Positions 51,277 to 62,037 of a stretch of 64,000 nt of DNA are shown here, piece after piece. Both the position numbers and the translations under genes were made by a program. A model generated the notes under the pieces. That model had not been told where the DNA came from. It made no database searches and was given only the letters and a program-made list of their open reading frames with translations. Location: assembly GCF_011075055.1 (NCBI RefSeq), contig NC_058154.1, positions 1,364,001 to 1,428,000 on the forward strand, in the 5' to 3' direction. Position 1 is the first letter of the stretch, and every line of letters begins with the position of its first letter. Origin of the DNA: Mangifera indica. Its lineage: Eukaryota > Streptophyta > Magnoliopsida > Sapindales > Anacardiaceae.

Positions 51277-52722
51277 TCAAACCACTGCCACAGACCCATC
51301 ACCTTCATAGCAACCAGCCTCAAGCCCACTTCTCTTAACGTTTTTGTATGAATATCGTTTAGCCAAGAACACATAGAAGACCAAGTTCACTGTGTTTATT
51401 CCTGCTAATAGCCAGAAGAAATTGTCTATGCGGCTGCTGTTTAAATCTTTACCAAACCAACTTTTCCCAGTTTTCTCTGTAATCTGGTCAACAAGTGTTA
51501 CAAAGAGACTACTAAGGAAGCTTCCAGCTCCCATGGCACTCAGAAAGAAGGCAATGTCTAAACTTCTCATGGAATCCGGAACTTGGTCATAGAAATGCTC
51601 TTGCAGACCTACCAAAGTAAACCCATCACCAACACCAATGATAACAAACTGGGAGGCCAACCAAAACACACTCATGGACATTGAACCTAATTTCAGATCT
51701 TTTCTACAGCAGCAAGTCTCTTTCTCTCAACCAAGACTGCAAGTACCATTGCAATAGTTGTGAAAAGTATACCAATTCCGATTCTCTGGAGAATTGTTAT
51801 GCCTCGTTCGGTTCCTGTTGCCCTTCTTAATATGGGAACCAGGATTTTGTCATAAACAGTGACAGAGATTATCATTCCAATGGCAGCAAGAGCAAATATT
51901 GAGGCTGGGGGGATCATGAATCCATCACCGAACTTTCAATTCAGAGTGGCAGCTTGTTTGATGAAGAATGTGAAGGCTTGTGCCATACTAATTCCAAATG
52001 GTAAGGCAGCTAGCCAAATGGGGATCATATTAAGTACAAGCTTCAATTCCTCAACTTTGGTAATTGTTGCTAGTTTCCAGGGACTTTGCGTCTTAACTGA
52101 AGTTTTATTGTCTTCAATAATAGCAGCTTTCCCAAGAAACCTGAAAAGCATTAAAATAATGTGAAGTCATATTCTCAAATTTATAAGAATGTCATTTATG
52201 AGAATGAACCAATTAAAAACTTGCTTACTTGAGCTTGTCAGTGTGGCACAAAAGCCTTCCCTTAGCCTTTTGTGCTTTGGGAACCTCATAGAGGTGAGCA
52301 GGATTGGAAGGATGAGGCAAATTTCTTTTGGCAACAGTAGCTACAAGAACCTGCAACAACGGTGTCAAGATACTTCCAGTTGACATCCTATAGCGATAAA
52401 ATGGCCTTCCGACAATGAAAATAAGTAACGAGATAGCCATAACTGCTGTAATGATAATATATTATGCACCCCAGTTCACATGGTCTTGCAAATATATAAC
52501 AACAGTGACCCCAAGCAAATTTCCAGCACAGAGGCCAAAATTCCACCAACTGAAAAGGGCATTTTCTTCTTTCTTTCTTCAGTGTGATCCTCATCAAACT
52601 GGTCAGCTTCAAAGCTCTCCAAAGAGGGTTTGTGCCCTCCAGTTCCCAGAGACCAAGTATATTGAAATAAAAAAGATCACCACGTGAATCTTTCTAGGCT
52701 CAAGGCACACTTCTGCATCACA
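51277..52722 (-). pseudogene. Broken third NPF5 copy
   Basis: Only the region of exons 3 and 4 is present; exons 1 and 2 and the first codons of exon 3 are absent. Compared with NPF5-B on the minus strand: a 2-bp loss in the TCTCTGTGGGAAC region (about 52646), a 1-bp loss in the TCCTTTTTCAA stretch (about 52556), a TCA-to-TAA stop near 52465, a CGA-to-TGA stop at 51936-51938, and a 1-bp loss at about 51700 just before the region matching MSMSVFW. The remaining frames still read as family sequence (MIPPASIFALAAIGMIISVT, DGFTLVGLQEHFYDQVPDSM). The splice boundary near 52140-52230 is preserved. Homology stops abruptly at about 52722, where a repeat begins. It cannot make a full transporter. Confidence 0.93.
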
Positions 52723-52893
52723 AACTTTAATGAAATGGCAATTTTCACTATCAATTTGAAAAGTTTATTTTTTTCACTTATCCATCAAAGTCAAAGTTTT
52801 GTTGTAACAGTCAAAGACAATTATTTTTTTTGTAAAATAATTAATAATTAAAATAATTTCTAAATACCAACCACTAAATCAGAGACACATGGT
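52722..52893. repeat. Repeat at the breakpoint of the broken NPF5 copy
   Basis: From AACTTTAATGAAAT onward it parallels 49554-49730. The NPF5 homology ends exactly here, after CTTCTGCATCACAA. The fragment may have taken part in the rearrangement that removed exons 1 and 2. Confidence 0.7.
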
Positions 52894-54045
52894 TTTATTT
52901 TCTCTTATTTTAATATTTGAAATTTGTTGGTTTTATGAGATTAAATGGATGATTTAGTGAGAACTTATACTTCCTTCCCTTATCACATTAAAAATAAATT
53001 TATTGATTCACTTTTTCTTATGCTGTTTTCTTTGTTTAAATGAGAATTTTCTCTTTTCCTTTTCTAATATAACTTCGAAGAAGTACATATATACAATTAT
53101 GCTATTTTTCAGTCATATCACACTCAAGATGGTGTAATTTGATCGGAATTCACATTTTGGGGCGATTCTAACCAAATTGCACCAAAATCTCATTGCTAAC
53201 CCGAGTGTCATCTCACACCATCGACTTCTCTTGCTTTTCACAACATATTCAATAGCATCACTCACCGTCGCTACTCACTTTTGCCTCATCACCAACAGCA
53301 ATCGTTGCATTCATAGATCTAATTGGGTTTAATTTGGATTTTGATTCGAATTTGTTTGATATGAGATTTTGTTTGGGTTTGATTTGGATAAACTTGTGCC
53401 TCAACAGAGAAAGAGAACATCAGTTCCAGCAATTGAAAACTTTGCACATCTCTATCTAAGTGCTATCATACAGGCCGTCATCCAGAAAAGGATAAACGAA
53501 ACAGAGGCTTGATTAGCCAGAGAGAGAAGTCCAGAGTTATCTATGCACCCTTCCTTAAATCGTCAAACTATCGGACGGTTTTTCAGTCCAATATGCAGCT
53601 GATGACCAAAAGCTACTTCAGAAAACTTGATCACTAGTTTGGGTAATTTAAAGGAAATTCTTCTAGTGGAGTAAATTGCTCCTATATCAACATGTTCAAA
53701 TTTCCTTATGAAATACCAAGGTTTCAAAACAGTTTCAGAACAAAGCCAACAAGAATAGTTTCTTTTGCCAATGCAGAAGTAAACACAGTTTGCGGAAAGA
53801 AGGATACCGAGCTTGTCCAAACTGAAATCAAAATAAAATTTCCCCCCTGAAATCAACCATCATATGTTAGAGTCCTGCTAGTTTCTACATTTATATACAA
53901 CTGAGAACTGTTAAGAACTTTCTAATTAATAGCAGCATTAGCTAATGAAAATCTGTGACATAAAAATCATAGTCCATTTACATCTTTGATATGCAACAAA
54001 CAAATCCATTATCAAGATTGAAAAACATTACCAACAATTAGTAAT
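52894..54045. other. Intergenic DNA and 3' flank of the helicase-motif gene
   Basis: A 97-codon open frame on the minus strand (53856-53563) has no family signature and is not called. The last part probably includes the 3' UTR of the next gene. Confidence 0.4.
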
Positions 54046-54834
54046 TCAATCTCGTCTTGATGCAGAATTTTTTGCCATAATAACCCTCCTTTTCTTCCCT
54101 TTTCTCCTGAAATTTCTACCATTTCCACTAAAAATATTTCTGCTCGATACCTCCACAGATTCAGAATCAAGTTTATTCTCATCTTTTTTACTTTCTAACT
54201 GAGTACTCTCTGAAGCAATAAGACCGTACGGTTTCACACTATGAACAACTCCTTTGGGAAAAAACCTGGTAGATGGTAAGCCATCATCAGGAGTCTCAAA
54301 CAACTGGGGTCCATCCATTGCGGTCCAGAGGTCAAACCCGCCGGGTTTCTGAAACCGGTCAGCCAAGACGTTGACTTGTTCATCGGCGGTGACCGAGAAA
54401 ATCGTGGGGGCTTTTTCAACGGATTCCCAGGGCCGTTCGAGTTCCGAAACAGCGGCTTTGAGTTCAGCTCTTTTGCGCAATTCGTAGATTTGTCTCTCGC
54501 GGGACAGCCGGGCCCTAAGCAGCTGTTTGGCTTTCTTGGCTTGCATCCGTTTCCACTGCCACTTAGAGACCCCACCTGGGTATGTTCTGGGGCCGCCTCC
54601 CATTCGGATTATAGTCGATTTTTGGTAGGGGTGGTGGTGAAGGAAGAGGTTGGAGAGTTTAGCTTGGAGGAAAAGTGGGATTGGAGATGTTAATGTTTTT
54701 GAGAAGGAGAGGCTTTGAGAGCGAGATAGAGATAGGGTAGTGAGTGAAAGCGGCATTGGAAAGATTGAAGACAAGAGAATTTGCAGTGAAGTGATGGTGG
54801 AGCGGCGATTGTGGTTTGATTTTGCAGGAATCAA
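54046..54834 (-). CDS. Single-exon protein with GGGPRTYPGG helicase-N-terminus motif
   Basis: A single frame gives 262 residues from the ATG at 54834. Residues 79-98 (GGGPRTYPGGVSKWQWKRMQ) match the motif MGGGPRTFPGGLNKWQWKRM at the start of several plant DEAD-box RNA helicases (RH33, RH48 and relatives). Here no helicase domain follows: only a basic helical stretch (KKAKQLLRARLSRERQ), a central part with VLADRFQKPGGFDLWTAMDG, also similar to those helicase N-termini (LADRFMKAGAEDLW), then GVVHSVKPYG and a basic tail (RRKGKKRRVIM). Residues 1-77 are rich in Ser, Leu and Arg and lack acidic residues, as in an organelle transit peptide. Alternative starts are M27 (54756) and M78 (54603). Function is unknown; a plastid or mitochondrial RNA-related role is only a guess. 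Confidence 0.85.
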   Translation of the reverse strand: MIPAKSNHNRRSTITSLQILLSSIFPMPLSLTTLSLSRSQSLSFSKTLTSPIPLFLQAKLSNLFLHHHPYQKSTIIRMGGGPRTYPGGVSKWQWKRMQAKKAKQLLRARLSRERQIYELRKRAELKAAVSELERPWESVEKAPTIFSVTADEQVNVLADRFQKPGGFDLWTAMDGPQLFETPDDGLPSTRFFPKGVVHSVKPYGLIASESTQLESKKDENKLDSESVEVSSRNIFSGNGRNFRRKGKKRRVIMAKNSASRRD

Positions 54835-54909
54835 TCAGGGTAAGGAAAACCAGCAAGGATCTTGTAAGAAAAGATGTCATAATCAAGTCTTCTTCCAATT
54901 GTACAGCAA

Positions 54910-54980
54910 GCACCAGTGGTCTAGTGGTAGAATAGTACCCTGCCACGGTACAGACCCGGGTTCGATTCCCGGCTGGTGCA
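54910..54980 (+). tRNA. tRNA-Gly (GCC anticodon)
   Basis: The 71 bases fold into a standard cloverleaf: acceptor GCACCAG pairs with CTGGTGC; the A box is TGGTCTAGTGG; the anticodon stem GTACC/GGTAC encloses CTGCCAC with GCC at 54942-54944; the B box is GGTTCGATTCC. CCA is not encoded, as usual for nuclear genes. A T4 run at 54984-54987 serves as the Pol III terminator. It starts 76 bp upstream of the start codon of the minus-strand gene at 54834, so the two share a promoter region in opposite directions. Confidence 0.97.
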
Positions 54981-56724
54981 GTGTTTTCGCATATTTACCT
55001 TTTGTTTATCAGCTATTTTTCTGCTTCGTCAGCATATTTACCTTTGTAATTTCTCAGTTTTTTGTTTGGGTAATGTCTTGTTTTATGTGCTAAAGAGTAA
55101 CTTAAATGGTAAAAGTAATAATGATAGGAGGGAGAGGTGTCCTCCCACAAAAGATATCAATTTTTATTTTCAATCCGTTTTTATTACAGAAATAATAAAG
55201 ATTCTCACATTTTTTCTGTGAGAAAAATCTTCTCCTCATCTTCTATTTGTAGAGAAAAATTCTCTTCTTATTCTTATCCTTGTGAGTTATATCTTTTAAA
55301 AACAATATAAATATACAAAATAACAAAATAAACTAATTTTCTATTTCAAATGTCACAGATAATATATATTAATCACCTTAATATGTATAGTAAAAATATA
55401 AATAAATTTAAAAAATACAAATACTTTAAGAATATAAGAATATGTTGATATTTTAAATAAGAATATATCAGGGTCAGGATGAAACTCTAAATTCAGATTG
55501 AAATTATTATTTTTAAGTAAAACTTGAAATATCTATTTATGGGTTTAATTCCGGGTTATATGAATTCATGAAAATGAACTACTTACAGATCTAAAGAGAT
55601 GAACTTTTTTAATTATTTTTCAAAACTACTTACTGATCGAAAAAATGGTTGATGAAAATGAAGATACAAGTTTTCTGAATTCATGAAAAATGAACCAAAT
55701 GGAATCCAGTCCAATAGTAAACTATACCCAACTAGGCCTTCCCTGCTCAACTGATACACGTGTGTGTCTCCCCGAACATGCTGCCCCACTGGTTTCGACT
55801 TTGACCATCAACAAATTTGAGCTGGCAAAGGAACCCCATTCACCCGTAAACAATTCTAATTCAATTTTGAATCAACAACCCAGTGCAATCAAATTTCCAT
55901 AATGAGTTGACACAGCCCTTTTAATATACTAAGACTGTGCCATCGGCTCTTCACTCCAAGGTGTCCAAAACCTTCACTGTTCCCTTATACAAAGGCATCT
56001 ACATTACTTTCTCCAGGTCTTCACTCCTCCTGTCTCATGTTTCCAGGACACTCTTCCGCAAATGTAGAGAAGAAACTCCCAGATAGTGCCAATTCCCATT
56101 GACCTTCACAAATGATATGCCTGTAATGATACTGACTTGAGTATCAAATGATACTTGCAGACATACATATATTTCTAATGAATCAGCAGTTTAATTTACA
56201 ACATTCATTGTTAAGTACGCATGCATTTCCTTTTTTTGTTTTGTTTTTTTTGGGTAACCAAGGAATCTGTCTGAATTGGTTGGATGGATAAATCTTGACA
56301 TTGGGTAAGTCGGAGTTTCATAAGTATGACAGAAACTCGAATTTAGCTCTTTTCACTCGAAGTTTTAGTATTTCACCAATTATACATGCATTTTCACTTC
56401 GACATTTAAGAACAATCACTCTGAGGTATCAGTCTATGGTTATCCAACAAACAAGCATCAGAAATTCAGTGTCAAGGGTAATTTACAGACAAGAAATTCC
56501 TCTTAGGATAGATGAATAAAAGGACAAGAGAAGGGGGAAATGATTTTGGTGTAAATCAAAGGGGAAGCATGTTTTCTTCTTGTTTTATTCTTGGATTATA
56601 ATTCAATAATAAAAACTTTTATTCTAATGCACCCCAGACAGGAGCAAGGCAACCTCAAATTAACCAGCAAAATTGCCATGATTTGCCTGCATTTAAAGAC
56701 AATAGTAGTAAAAATATGATTAAC
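54981..56724. other. Intergenic DNA
   Basis: AT-rich at first (55250-55600), then mixed. Open frames of about 70 codons lack similarity. Nothing further is seen. Confidence 0.45.
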
Positions 56725-57450
56725 AATTGGCCCAAGGACTTATTCCCACCCAAAGTATCTTATTGTCTAAGTTTTCACCCTTTAACTTTGAAAATATCAA
56801 ACACCCACCCATGGATGGTTAAAATTAACGGTTTTAGGGATAAAATCGTTATTTTATCTATAATATAAAAAATAATTTAAAATTTAATCTCATTCCCCCC
56901 CCCCCCCTCAAAACCTTAAAAACTACAAGTTCCCCCTAACTAAGTTTTAAAAAATGACATTTTCACCCTAGGGTTTAGTTTCCAAATCTCCGATGTCATC
57001 GCTGGGAACAAATATCTCCTGATGCCTCCTCTCCCTCCGGCGGCCAAGCTTCTCTGATTTGGAAGCTTAGACAACGTCGATTGACATAAGAAATAACTCT
57101 CAACTTCGTCGAAAAGATGAAACTGTTTGTCTTCCTCGACAAAGACGAGACTCTTCTGTTCATCAAGAAAAATGAAGATGAGATTCGATGAAGATGAGAG
57201 ATCTCATTACGAAACATCGTCTCCTACTGGGTTTAGGACAATCGGTCGGAGGGGGAGATGGCGAGGGAGCAACCACTAGAGGAAGAGAAAGGAAATGCTA
57301 CCAGAGATGGCTCCAGAGTTTGAAAATTAAACCCTAGGGGGGGATGCAGTTTTTCAAATTTGGTCTATGAGGGAAATTGTTGGTTTTTAGGGTTTAGGAA
57401 GGAAAAAGAAATAAATTTTAAGAGATTAGAGTTTCATTAACTTTAACCGC
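56725..57450. mobile_element. GGCCAAARGA-family MITE lacking its right end
   Basis: The left terminal repeat is clear (TTGGCCCAAGGACTTATTCC, then CACCCAAAG). Inside are family blocks (AACACCCACCCAT, AAAATCGTTATTTTATC), a C-run near 56897 and a less AT-rich central part (56985-57330). Near 57430 TTAACTTTAACCG resembles the block before the right end in the copy at 60257, but the terminal repeat itself is missing. Confidence 0.55.
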
Positions 57451-58045
57451 ACATTAGAAGTCAAGACTATATAAAACTTACATTAGAAGTTCATGTTTTC
57501 TAATGTGATATCAAAGTCTTATATCTTATACTTAGGATCTTAACACATGTGAAGCTCTTTCTTGACCATCAGATAAGAGTATTAATCCCAGCAAGTAAAA
57601 GAAACTATTTACTGAGGGTTTGTGAATGATTTGTTAACTAGGACAATGCAAATTTGAGAAATATTTGGAACCCTGAATAAATTTTTTCTTAGAATATTTA
57701 GCAACTTCTCATCATCTTCTGGTTCTCATTGAGAAATTATGGGGACTGGGGAGTAGAGCCAGTGTTAAATTTATTAATTATTTTTCTTCTGTAACCTACT
57801 AAAATAATTGAATCCAAATGCATTACAGCTTACAAATAAACATATTAGGGATCTTGTTCTTGGTTTAGATCTTCGTTGTATTCTAATATTCTAATGATTC
57901 CAGTTGTGTCTTCTGCAATTTCCCCCATTCAACAGACAGCCCCATGAACCCCAAAATTATTATATTTATAATGAAATCCACCAGATGGAAATTTCCTTCA
58001 AACCCACACGATTGGAGGATCTCCTTTTTAATGCACAAATCTCCC
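57451..58045. other. Intergenic DNA and distal promoter of the 58.1-kb gene
   Basis: No gene or repeat recognised before the TATA box at 58046. Confidence 0.45.
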
Positions 58046-58053
58046 TATATAAG
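58046..58053 (+). promoter_or_regulatory. TATA box of the small membrane-protein gene
   Basis: TATATAAG lies 38-45 bp before the start codon at 58091, in the context CTCCCTATATAAGCCCC, a textbook plant core promoter. Transcription would start about 30 bp downstream, leaving a very short leader. Confidence 0.75.
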
Positions 58054-58090
58054 CCCCCTCAGTCTTCTGCAACACACAAAAATTCAAAGA

Positions 58091-58492
58091 ATGGCTCAAG
58101 TTTTTCTTCTTTTCTCCATCTTAGCCTGTGCTTTTCTTGGTCTAGCCATGGCGACTCAAAATCCACCGGCACAGAGTCCATTTTCAACAAGGAAACCTGG
58201 AAAGCACCCATCAGAGGCTGGTTTGAGCCCATCTGAAGCCCCCCAAGCTGCAAAAGAAAGTGGGAATTCTTTTGAACAACAACAAGCTTCAAATGAATTA
58301 AACATGGAAGAGAACTTGAATGTGGCAGGACAGGAGGTCCATCTGAAGAACAATCACCATTCCATTGACAAGTCAGTCGCTGGAGGTGGTGTCATTCTTG
58401 GAGGATTAGCCACCACCTTTTTAGTAGCAGTTTTCTGTTACATAAGAGCCACTGGGAGACAGAAGGCAGATAATAATCAGATCAATGCCTAA
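58091..58492 (+). CDS. Small secretory type-I membrane protein, AGP-like ectodomain
   Basis: A single exon of 133 residues. The first 21 residues are a signal peptide (QVFLLFSILACAFLGLAMA). The ectodomain is hydrophilic, with Pro/Ser/Ala-rich words (NPPAQSPFS, GLSPSEAPQ) of the kind that receive arabinogalactan glycans, followed by a Gln/Asn/Glu-rich part. A hydrophobic span near residues 97-118 (GGVILGGLATTFLVAVFCYI) is followed by a short basic tail, so it is predicted as an N-out single-pass membrane protein. A GPI signal is less likely because of the polar tail. The strong TATA box and compact leader support expression. I do not recognise a named family. The start at 58091 is preferred over upstream in-frame ATGs because it gives the signal peptide and fits the TATA spacing. 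Confidence 0.85.
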   Translation: MAQVFLLFSILACAFLGLAMATQNPPAQSPFSTRKPGKHPSEAGLSPSEAPQAAKESGNSFEQQQASNELNMEENLNVAGQEVHLKNNHHSIDKSVAGGGVILGGLATTFLVAVFCYIRATGRQKADNNQINA

Positions 58493-60256
58493 AACTTGCA
58501 ATCTTGTGATTATACATTTAGCTACAGTAAAGATTTTATATGATAAATTAGATGAATGATTTCTAAGTTTGCATTAGTGCAAGTGAATAGAACAAAATTT
58601 CGTCTTTCATTTCTGGTGATAAATTACAGTTTATTTTTGTTTTATTTTGAAGTAAATCAATCTTAACGTGAAGAAGGGTATAATGGGCCTCATTTGGGTA
58701 CTTCAGCTAATGGGCTGATGATTAATTTAGTCCATGTCATCAATTTAATTAGAGTTAGTAGTATTTAAATAATTACATATAGGTAATTAATTAAATTAAC
58801 TTAATTTGAGAGGCTTTACGGGTTTTGCGAACCATATCCAGGACCTAAAGGTATGGCCCGTGGGTCGGTTGTTACGACCCGCAAAAGCATGCAAACCAAT
58901 GCACAGAAGCACGGTCCATGGGGCCTTGATCGTGCCACAACCCTTGCCATGCTTGCTAGCCAATGGGTGAACCAAGACATGACACGCTAATTTTCTTAAC
59001 TCAAATATCAACAAATCATAATATTTTAGTAATGATTTAATAAAAAATTTATGAAATGATAATTTTTATAATGATTGAATTTTAATTATATATTATATTA
59101 TATTATATTTAACAGTCAATTAAATATTTTATATTTAAACTATTATATTGATTTTAATCAGAAGATTTATAAAAAATACTAAAATCATAATTGATATTGT
59201 TATATTTTTAAAAACGTATTATTGATTATATGTCATATTAAACTTGTACATATATATTTCATATCTTTTTTTTATAAACATATTTTTTATTATATATTAT
59301 ATTATGTCCATATAATTTTTATACTTATTTTTTTTTTTTTTGTTCTTGTATTTACTAACTAAACCAAATACAATCATCATTTATAGATCGCCCAAGAGAT
59401 CAAAAGCCCGACTCAAAATTAAATCCTAACTTAGAACATATCCCAATGCAGCATAAACTCCAGAACTCAATTAAGGACTCAAATCAACTATAAAAACGCA
59501 GCCCAAAGGCAGACCAAGATGGCAACGGGTAACATCAAGATTAGGATCTAGTAAAATATTAAATCTTTCAAGAAGTAGACCTGAATTTGAATATTTATCA
59601 TACTTATAAAACAAAAAATATATATATATAGCAACTGATATCACCAAATGATTTGCTGCCACCAGATGATGACCAACAAGAGGAAGGAAAGCCACAATCC
59701 ACTTGGAAAGTAGTATTATTCTCTTCACATAATCTGAGAGACAGATTCATTGCATGGTTGTGCTGCAGTGTTAGGATAAGACTAGAAATTTTGTGGGCAT
59801 TTCCCATGCAGATTCGAAACCAGCCGCCCTCGAGTTTCGTTTGTCTATTTCCATTGTCACATATGAAACTTCTGCCTGATCTGAAGATTCTTTTACACGA
59901 AATTACCGCGAGAAGATGAGAAGAAATTAAAATAATATAAATTAGACTACACTTCGAAGACCCTTCATCTGGATTTCGTCCAACTTTTCAACCACCAAAT
60001 CAGCTGTTAATTTTTTATAAACATTACTGCGTCTGGGCAGACTGAGGGAGCAGTAGTTTATTGTCTATTGCAAGAAAATCAACATTTGCGGCTTTCCTGT
60101 CCTTTTCTCTTGTCAATTTAAACAGTTGAATAACAACTGTTACTCATTCAAAATCCTCGCATACATTTCAATAATGCTTCTCGTCACAGGAAATAACCCA
60201 GAAAGACAGTCTCCTTCTAGAGCCGATGTTACAGAACACCTGCCCTACAAATATTG
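58493..60256. other. AT-rich intergenic DNA
   Basis: The first 150 bp are likely 3' UTR. Beyond that, several overlapping open frames of 60-90 codons on opposite strands (58796-59014, 59471-59919) have no motifs and are not called. Confidence 0.45.
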
Positions 60257-60904
60257 CAATAGGCCAAAAGCTAGTTCCCACCAATGTTAAGTGTAATTCC
60301 AAATTGATATCCTCTAATTTTTTTAAAATGCGAACTCTCATTATGAATAAAATCATATTAAAAAAAATATTAAGAGTAAAATCGTTATTTAATAAAAAAA
60401 ATTAAAAACCTAAAGTTTTTATTGCATCCTTCCTCTCAGTTTAAAAATCTAATATTTTTCTTATCTAAAGTTTAAAAACTAGCAATTTCACCCTTAAGGT
60501 TTTAAAACCTTCGTCGGAAATGGCAAAGTTCGTCGTCTCTAATAGCGTTAAACTTCCCTCCCAACTTATCTTCTCCTATCAACTTGTTTTCATCCATCGA
60601 CAAAAGTGATATCCTCCGATAAAGATGAAACAATCTGCTACGATGGTTTCAAAACCTTAAGGGTAAAAATTTTACTTTTCAAACTTTACGTGAAAAAAAT
60701 GTTAGATTTTCAAGCTGAGAGGGGGATGTAATGAAACTTTAGTTTTTAAAATTATTTTGTTAAATAATCGTTTTACCTTTAACTTTAACTGAAAATTTTA
60801 GCAGGATGTTGTTTATGGGTGAAACTTTAGGTTTTTGAAAACTGAGGGTAAGAGTTTGGGATTACACCTAACCTTGGGTGGGAACAAGTCTTTTGGCCTA
60901 TTGT
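60257..60904. mobile_element. Complete GGCCAAARGA-family MITE, 648 bp
   Basis: The left end CAATAGGCCAAAAGCTAGTT and the reverse complement of the right end CAATAGGCCAAAAGACTTGT are inverted repeats of about 45 bp that go on through TCCCACC and GTGTAAT. The interior has family blocks (GTAAAATCGTTATTTAAT, TTTTAAAACCTTCGTCGG). No transposase. No clear target-site duplication was found. The long terminal repeats would fit a Mutator-like origin, but this is not shown. Confidence 0.75.
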
Positions 60905-60954
60905 AGTATGCATAAGTTAGTCGACACAGAGTAACATTTGACAAGTCTATGCCC

Positions 60955-61435
60955 CTAAAAAGCACAGATGATGTGTTTCTGTGTTTCTGAAATGTTTCTA
61001 TTTTTAATTGGTATGAAACGTTTTGGGACATTTTAAAAATTTTAAAAACAATTGAAAGATGTTTTAGGGAAAAAAAATAAAAATCGATTTCATATATCAC
61101 TCCCCTTCACAATTTTAAACTCTAACTTTGACTTCATCTCCTCTTTTCTCCGATATCTAAAGCATCTTTTCTCTTCATCGTGTTAAAACTTATTTTCTCT
61201 CCATCTTCAACTTATTCAACTATCGCAAATGCTTTAAAAATTTGCTTCAACATATTTGATATACACGGTTGTTGATTGATAGATGAAGTTGGTTGATTGT
61301 AACTAAAAAATTGTTGTATTTTATTATTTTTTTAAGAAATATATACTATATTTTTTTATAATTCTAAGAAAATATATTTTAATATTTCCGTTTCTACGTT
61401 TTTATATTTTCGCATTTGTGTTTCCAAGCTCCCTA
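60955..61435. repeat. Relative of the NPF5-A intron insertion
   Basis: It carries the same ordered blocks as 41375-41940: AAGCACAGA, GAAATGTTTC, CTTCACAATTTTAAAC, CTTTTCTCTTC, GTGTTAAAACTTAT, ATATTTGATATACA, TTGATTGATAG and the end GTTTCCAAGC. It follows almost directly on the MITE at 60257-60904. Non-coding. Confidence 0.6.
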
Positions 61436-61437
61436 AG

Positions 61438-61541
61438 TATATGCTTATGGTGGGGTGTAATTTCTTGAGCATTTACAGCACAAGAGAATTCCTAGGCATA
61501 TGCCTATGGTGGAGTGTAATTTCTTGAGCATTTACAGCTCG
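61438..61541. repeat. 59-bp direct tandem duplication
   Basis: ATGCTTATGGTGGGGTGTAA at 61441 and ATGCCTATGGTGGAGTGTAA at 61500 are followed by the same TTTCTTGAGCATTTACAGC. Two units. Confidence 0.85.
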
Positions 61542-62037
61542 AGAAAAAGGATAGACAGTTAATGCAAAATTTCAACAATTAGAGGCTAGAAAAAGGACAA
61601 TCTCTAGTGCAGACACGACACAAAATACTGATTTCACAATGTATCAGATGGCATAATGAACGTCAAACTCAATAAAAAATGTGAATAAAGCCAAGAGCAA
61701 GACACCCCATGAATGATTTTCTTCCTTGGTTTAAAAGGGACAAACTGGGGTAGGCCCCTTGAAGATTCCCTTCAGCCAAGGAAACGTAAGTAACTTGGAA
61801 ACGTGTGGCACGTCCCTTTTAATCGGTTCTAGAAAGTAGAAACCGCTCATCACTTGCGTCTAATCTGCACGAATTCAAACAGAAACAGCCACCAACTTCT
61901 AGATTAATTAATTGTTAATAAACTTTTTCTTTAGCCCAACCAACCATTTTAATATTAATTGCCATCTCCCTTATTTCTGATGCTCCAAAGTTCAAACCCA
62001 GTGCTAGTCTTCTCTGGGTTTAGCTCTTTGTTGAGTC
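61542..62037 (+). promoter_or_regulatory. 5' flank of the cysteine-rich peptide gene
   Basis: Mixed composition rising toward the gene. No convincing TATA box was picked out. The direct context of the start codon is GAGTCATGGG. Regulatory content is unknown. Confidence 0.35.

Noticed and set aside
53563..53856. 97-codon frame on the minus strand
   Set aside because: No start context, family motif or conserved pattern was seen. It might be a downstream relic, but it cannot be supported.
59471..59919. Overlapping frames of 67-88 codons on both strands
   Set aside because: They overlap in opposite directions and contain no recognisable domains.
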